A stretch of DNA of 64,000 bases from Rheum nobile (lineage: Eukaryota; Streptophyta; Magnoliopsida; Caryophyllales; Polygonaceae): assembly GCA_027886185.1 (NCBI GenBank), contig WOAB01000689.1, positions 1 through 64,000 of the forward strand, read 5' to 3'. The translations under genes were made by a program, and so were the position numbers. This document shows positions 59,340 through 64,000 of the stretch, piece after piece. Within the stretch, counting starts at the first letter, position 1; each line of letters opens with the position of its first letter. The notes under the pieces were generated by a model. It saw nothing but the letters and a program-made list of their open reading frames with translations. It ran no database searches and was not told the origin of the DNA.

Positions 59340-59990
59340 TATGTTTGAAACGATGCCGGTTGATAATCATTTTGGAACTTTAAATACAATTTTGCACTAA
59401 ATCCGGATAAAAATTTGGGCTCTTGGATTTCTATGTTTGTTGTGTATGTTAATTGTTAAGAATTTGGTGTATTATTATCTTTCGTAATTAAATATGTTTT
59501 TTTTTATCTTGCTTGCTTCCATATTTCCATAAATGCCATGTCATTTAACAAAAACCCCAAAACAACCCCAAAACATATAAACCATAACACAACATATAAT
59601 GCATTCCATATTTTCATAGCGTCAAAAAAAATAATATAAAATAGTAATAAAATTGTTAAGCAAACGACGAAGCGAACGACGCGGACGACAACTCGACCCC
59701 AACTCGGTCGGATCTGGGTCGAGTGCTTCTCAGTAGACGAACTCGTTCAAGCAGACAACAACTCGGCCAGAACTCGGGCAGAACTCGGCCGAGTTCTATG
59801 GCTGCTGCTCTGCTTCCTTCTTCGCAGTTGCAAGGACTCGGACAGACTCGGTGGAGCACTTAAACAACAAACAACCGACTGGACAAAAGCAAGAAACTAC
59901 TCGAAATGCTAACAACACTGAAAATACACCCATCAAGTACGAAGGTAGATTTTGCATTACATTAATAATTAAAAACGCGTGCACACAACT
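59340..59990. other. convergence zone between the two Harbinger gene sets
   Basis: 3' flanks of both units. 59650-59830 holds an ACTCGG(C/A)C-rich repeat (CAACTCGGCCAGAACTCGG). Open frames here are repeat artefacts. Confidence 0.5.
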
Positions 59991-60432
59991 CTTTGGTGAC
60001 AGGAGATAAGGGGGTTCTGCGGAACTTGCCGTAATTGCGGTCCATCTACAACAAAGCACAACACAACACATAGAATGAACAAGCTATTTAATACGAACAA
60101 AAATGCTTACAAACATGATTACCGATTGTTTTTAAACTCACCGCAATCTTATTTTCCCACCAAGTATCATCTCCCAAAATGGCCCCAGTAACTGGGTCGC
60201 ATTCAACATCGCCATCCCTTTCGAATCGGTGCCATATATGTCAATCCTTCTTCAGCTTATGGAAATTGATAGTCAAAGATTTCACCGTAACATTTCTTCC
60301 GGTAGTGTTATGCAGCCGTTGAGCTATAACATCCCATTGGATGAATATGCCAATACCCATTTGTTCTTGCCACAGAACAATGGCCTCTAGAAATGCGTTT
60401 GAATCCTCAATCGTCCATGAGATACTCGACAT
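59975..60432 (-). pseudogene. second SANT/Myb-like gene of the Harbinger element, one stop
   Basis: The minus-strand ATG at 60432 opens MSSISWTIEDSNAFLEAIVL, then WDVIAQRLHNTTGRNVT and NFHKLKKD, a Myb/SANT-like domain. An in-frame TGA (60243-60241) follows KKD, exactly where the domain has a conserved Trp. The frame continues HIWHRFERDGDVECDPVTGAI and GDDTWWENKIA to a GTGAGT donor near 60140. A second exon from about 60053 starts MDRNYGKFRRTPLSP and ends about 59975. A TATA box (CTATATATATTT, about 60496-60506) lies 65-75 bases upstream. It is shorter than ORF1 (56172-57580), with which it shares only the domain. Confidence 0.65.
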
Positions 60433-60529
60433 ATTGTAGGGGACTAGAGAGTTTAGGGAAAATTGAGGTTTTAATGCTTATACACTAGAATGCCAAATAT
60501 ATATAGAGGGACCCTAAACCTTGAAATGG

Positions 60530-60657
60530 CCGTGAATTGGGATTGTTGTGGTCTTTCCTATTGCATCACATGATGGATAACTGCACATATGAGCCGTGAA
60601 TTGGGATTGTTGTGGTCTTTCCTATTGCATCACATGATGGATAACTGCACATTCACT
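60530..60657. repeat. 64-bp tandem duplication upstream of the minus-strand SANT gene
   Basis: CGTGAATTGGGATTGTTGTG and the following sequence to GATAACTGCACAT occur twice, 64 bases apart, directly upstream of the TATA box of that gene. The copies are nearly identical. Confidence 0.95.
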
Positions 60658-60841
60658 TGTCCGAAAAGCAATATCCATGAATTGATGCCTAATTGCCTAT
60701 TCATATGCTAGAGACAACTCATTTAAATACAAAAAGAATACACATAAAATGACTAAAAAGTCCATAGACATTGACAATATTATACACATTGTTTTCCTTA
60801 CAAAAGTTGTCCCCTACAAACATAGAAATGGCTAATGCCTA

Positions 60842-61657
60842 CCTAATTGGTCCACTAAATTGTGCTTCGCACAATGACCATGTTAGTTCATCACAACGCC
60901 ATGCATAATTCATACAAAATGGCAAACCTGAATGCCCAAGATTAACAATTCTATGCATGAGGTACTCAAAATGGCGCTCAAAATTAGATACCAACTCGTC
61001 CACATCGCAGCTGACAAACCCCATCAGCGGGTATGCATAATACGCCCCACAGAAACCCTAAAAGCAAACACTAATATGATGATCACAAGTACCACTACCA
61101 CACAAACCCCAACCCTTATAATTCTTCTTAAACGGTCTCGTTCCAAGCATACGAGCACATGAGCAGTTGATATACCTGCAATTCTGTCAGCCAGTGCGCT
61201 GTTAGCATTCTCGGCGACAGTTTGATGTTGACTGTACGCAGCAATGTCCAGCTCATATCCATTGAGACGGCTTCGTTGTCGTCCAGCTAGGGCTTGTAGT
61301 CGCGCCGCACGTGCGCTTCCTGGGGATCCATTCAGTAATGAGTCCTCATCCCTAAATTCCTCCTGAAGGTGCTGCAAGGTCATACAATGCATCTCAGAAA
61401 CAGCGGCCAAATAATGACATATTAAAAAGAACCAACTATTACAAAGAAATAAAAATAAATTAGGGTATAAGAGGACTCACCCTGATGTCATCAGAAAGCC
61501 ACCCCCCAGGTGAGGACACACTGTAATTCATCAGCGTTTCAAGCACCTCCGTCGGCAATCTGAAGTTGCCATTGTCGGAGTCTTGCGTTGTCACCGAAAG
61601 CAGATTTACGTCACTTCCTGCTTGTTGACTTTCAGAGTAGGAATCAGAGGATGACAT
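60842..61657 (-). CDS. unknown minus-strand gene in the Harbinger element
   Basis: Exon 1 (61657-61481) encodes MSSSDSYSESQQAG..NGNFRLPTEVLETL to a GTGAGT donor. Exon 2 (61371-61176) encodes HLQEEFRDEDSLLNG, ARAARLQALAGRQRSRLNG and QTVAENANSALADRIAG to a GTATAT donor. A third open stretch (about 61055-60842) reads CDVDELVSNFERHFEYLMHR and WSLCEAQFSGPIR before a stop. Its splice phase does not match exon 2, so an exon is missing from my model or the gene is damaged. The protein looks helical and charged, possibly coiled-coil, and I recognise no family. The apparent membrane stretch in the longer unspliced frame is intron. Its position between the SANT gene and the right terminus suggests a transposon accessory protein. 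Confidence 0.4.
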
Positions 61658-61699
61658 CCCTAATACTACCACAACAAATAGTCAAATAGTAAGTACTAT

Positions 61700-63020
61700 A
61701 ATAACCAAACTTGTGGCATAGTATAGTGTTTCATCAATATTATCATAAGCAATAGAAAGGATAATGTGGAGGATGCAATTATTAAGCACAGAAGATCCTG
61801 ATGCTATGTCCAACAAATCATAAAAGAAAAACCATGAACTCAGCATAAACCCTACAATCCCTTATCCTATAAATAAAAGCCCTAAAATCAGAACACCCTA
61901 AATCGAAACCATGAAGAAATCAGAAACCATGAAAGAAATCAGAAACCATGAAAGGCTAGAAATAAAAGCCCTAAATGTGTTGTCACCAATTTCATTGATC
62001 TTGAACAGATTAATGCTGTAATTGGTCCTTTTCTGGAATTCAGTATTCAAGTATTTTTCCCATTGTGATGTTTTATTGTTATGAACTAGAATTATCATAG
62101 GCTAAGAGATTTGGTTTTCAAAAACTGTTACACGAAACACATCATGAAGAATGTAGGATCAAATAATGAATGGGTAAGTTCATAAGTTTTGCCATTTTGC
62201 TCCAAAATACGACAGTTAAACGAGCCTAATCACATTCAAGAGTAGCAGACAAATGCAATAGCCCACTAGTGTAAGTTTAACCAAAGCACAAATGCCACAA
62301 AGCTAGCCATTGTAAAAGCTAAATTCAAAAACCACTAAAATCAGGAGTCAAACCCCTAAATCAGAAACCATGAAATTGTAATAATCAAGGATGTCAAGGC
62401 TATATTATGAGTGAAGCACATTAATCAAGTACCACAATCCAAATAATGTGGCCTTATGTCTTATGAATGTAAATCTAAACACTTGTACAAATTATTGGAT
62501 ATTACATTGAAATTGAAATGAATGTGTCACCAACAAGGACAAACACTACACAAACTACAATAAAGATAGGAAAAAGCAAGATATTGGAGAAAACAATGCT
62601 CCAAAATTTCCTGCATACACACACCAACACTCACCACAACAAATGAAATCTGAAAATCCCTATTCTATCACATATATTTGATGGGGATGAATATGCCTCT
62701 GAAGTCACCCATACACAATGACTGACATATCTATTGAGCAAGTGAAATGCCCGTACGAGCAATGCAATAGCAGCATGTATTTGGTAAGGAAAAGAATGAT
62801 CAAGCAAAGCCTGTTTCATAAACTGAGGAAAAGAACAAGAAATATCAATTAATAGGTGAACATGAGTTTCTTCCTTCAGCTATGAATAATGTTAACAATC
62901 CATCAAGAAGACAAAATCAGTGAATTTATTCATTTCCAGCAATTATTAATCTAAGTTTACTGAACATGATAAAGCATAAATATAGACCAACGAGGAAAAG
63001 GAAAAGCAAAATGTGGAAAA
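61700..63020. other. no gene seen; intron or leader-like DNA
   Basis: A/T-rich sequence with repeated AATCAGAAACCATGAAA phrases (61905-61955, 62360, 63050), possibly the 5' leader of the minus-strand genes. Confidence 0.4.
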
Positions 63021-63310
63021 TCATACTAAACAAGGACAACATACATGTAAATCAGAAACCATGAAAGCTTAGAAAAAATCCCTAAAATCATTTTGGAACT
63101 CTACAAATCAAAGCCCTAAATCGTAACCATGAAAGCCCACCCAAAACCCCTAAATCAGAAGCCAAGAAACCTAACCCCTAAATCGAAAACCCCTTAATCA
63201 GAAGCATAGCCAACCCTAAATCAGAAGCAAACCCTATATCAAAAACCCCTAAATCGTAAGCAAAGCCTAATAATAGAAACCCCTAAATCAGCAGCAAACC
63301 CTAAAATGCA
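63020..63310 (-). repeat. degenerate CCCTAAATCAGAA repeat near the right Harbinger end
   Basis: About ten degenerate units of 20-30 bases containing ACCCCTAAATC(A/G)(G/T)AA. They read as TGATTTAGGG on the minus strand, mirroring 55490-55760 at the left end. Confidence 0.75.
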
Positions 63311-63864
63311 CACGAAACAGCGAGGGGAGACATGGAGGAGATGATGAGGACGAAGAAGAACACCTTGGAAAGCAACTACGAACTGCGAGCAGAAGATAAC
63401 AAAAAGAAGAACTCCAAGAAGAACACGTAGGAGATACTGGATTGAATGCATTTTATACGAAGAAGAAGAGGAAGAAGACGCAGAAGAAGAAGAGCGCAGG
63501 GATGAGAGGGAAGATGACGAAGGAAGAAGCACTTACCAGGCCTGGAACAGTGGAGCTTGCAAATCGCCTTCACCTGGGAGCAACAATGGAGCTTGCAAAT
63601 CGCGATCGTCCTTCGAGGGGCAAACGGCACTTCAAAGTATCGGGGGCAGCCAGGGAAAATCGGGGTGTAAGAGCACTTAAAAAGTATGAAAAGTATGGGA
63701 GGGGTACTTATTTCAGAAGCCATTTTTGAGCACTGAAGATCAACTGAGAGCATGTGGAATCAAAGCGGACGAAGGCAACCAAACAGCACCAACCGTGTGC
63801 TTTTTTCTCCAAAATATTAAAAGAGCACCGAGAATCACTTTTTTGTGGCTATCCGAACGGAGCC
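63310..63864 (-). other. right Harbinger subterminal region, exon-like G/A-rich DNA
   Basis: GGAGCTTGCAAATCGC is duplicated at about 63551 and 63589. Minus-strand frames (63376-63753, 63239-63532) are Ser/Leu-rich products of GAAGAAGA runs without recognisable domains. The element ends with CCGAACGGAGCC at 63864. Confidence 0.45.
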
Positions 63865-64000
63865 TATGTTGACACTCATACTTATATCCTGGTGGATCAA
63901 CCCAAGAAAATAGCAATCAAGTCAACTCAAAGTCAAACTAACACCTCCCTATGAATTCCTTATAATCATCATGAATTCAGATATTCAACTATCAATGATG

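Larger units (their letters stand above)
54838..63864. mobile_element. probable PIF/Harbinger element, 9.0 kb
   Basis: The left end GGCTCTGTTCGGTAAAA and the inverted right end GGCTCCGTTCGGATAGC share 11 of the first 12 positions. TAT flanks both ends (54835-54837 and 63865-63867), a 3-base duplication although not the usual TAA/TTA. Inside are the two genes expected of the superfamily (SANT-domain protein and DDE transposase), both on the plus strand. A second SANT gene and an unknown gene lie on the minus strand. Both subterminal regions contain TGA(A)TTTAGGGTT repeats pointing inward (55490-55760 on plus; 63310-63020 on minus), supporting one element rather than two fragments. The size is larger than usual for the superfamily, so nesting cannot be excluded. 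Confidence 0.6.

Noticed and set aside
61024..61175. Membrane segment (VGVCVVVVLVIIILVF) as part of the unknown gene
   Set aside because: It lies after a good GT donor at 61175 in T-rich sequence and is best read as intron.

Overview
The window is nuclear DNA of a flowering plant, most likely a eudicot. It has introns with GT..AG borders, an HD-Zip class I homeobox gene (a plant-specific family), plant mobile domain (PMD) coding sequence, and typical plant transposons of nearly every superfamily. I could not place the species further. I saw no bacterial or organelle features, tRNA, rRNA or CRISPR array.

Only one ordinary host gene is convincing: an HD-Zip I transcription factor of the ATHB6/ATHB16 type on the minus strand (41182-42280), with its leader and TATA box up to about 42900. 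About 5 kb of single-copy-looking DNA without clear coding sequence follows upstream. It ends in a TGGGCC-rich, promoter-like block (about 48350-48430) that seems to drive a minus-strand first exon.

Almost everything else is mobile DNA, much of it nested, and many ends could be fixed by target-site duplications (TSDs). 1-11000: a (GA)n microsatellite, exon-like relics, a Helitron, two foldback/MULE-type elements, a MITE and a hAT element caught in a 213-bp tandem duplication. 11060-17800: a probable LTR, a MITE, a hAT element, a hairpin-rich repeat and a LINE RNase H relic. 18174-27446: a complete 9273-bp Mutator-like element (MULE) with a 9-bp TSD, carrying a transposase-OTU gene, a GRF zinc-finger gene, a PMD gene in opposite orientation and a long hairpin between them. 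28613-36143: a 2.6-kb foldback with an internal minisatellite, a MULE containing a hAT, and a Helitron containing a MITE and another MULE. 36435-38929: a minus-strand Helitron. 49179-54605: hAT elements and a minisatellite array split by a truncated Athila-like LTR retrotransposon (LTR, tRNA-Asp primer site, gag). 54838-63864: a probable 9-kb PIF/Harbinger element with SANT and transposase genes on the plus strand and a second SANT gene plus an unknown gene on the minus strand.

Three themes stand out. All three Helitrons carry tandem copies of their own 5' terminus. The two large DNA transposons share an inward-facing, two-unit gene layout. Their genes are decayed mainly by stop codons explicable as C-to-T transitions, plus single-base slips in C runs and, in the Harbinger transposase, loss of a catalytic Asp.
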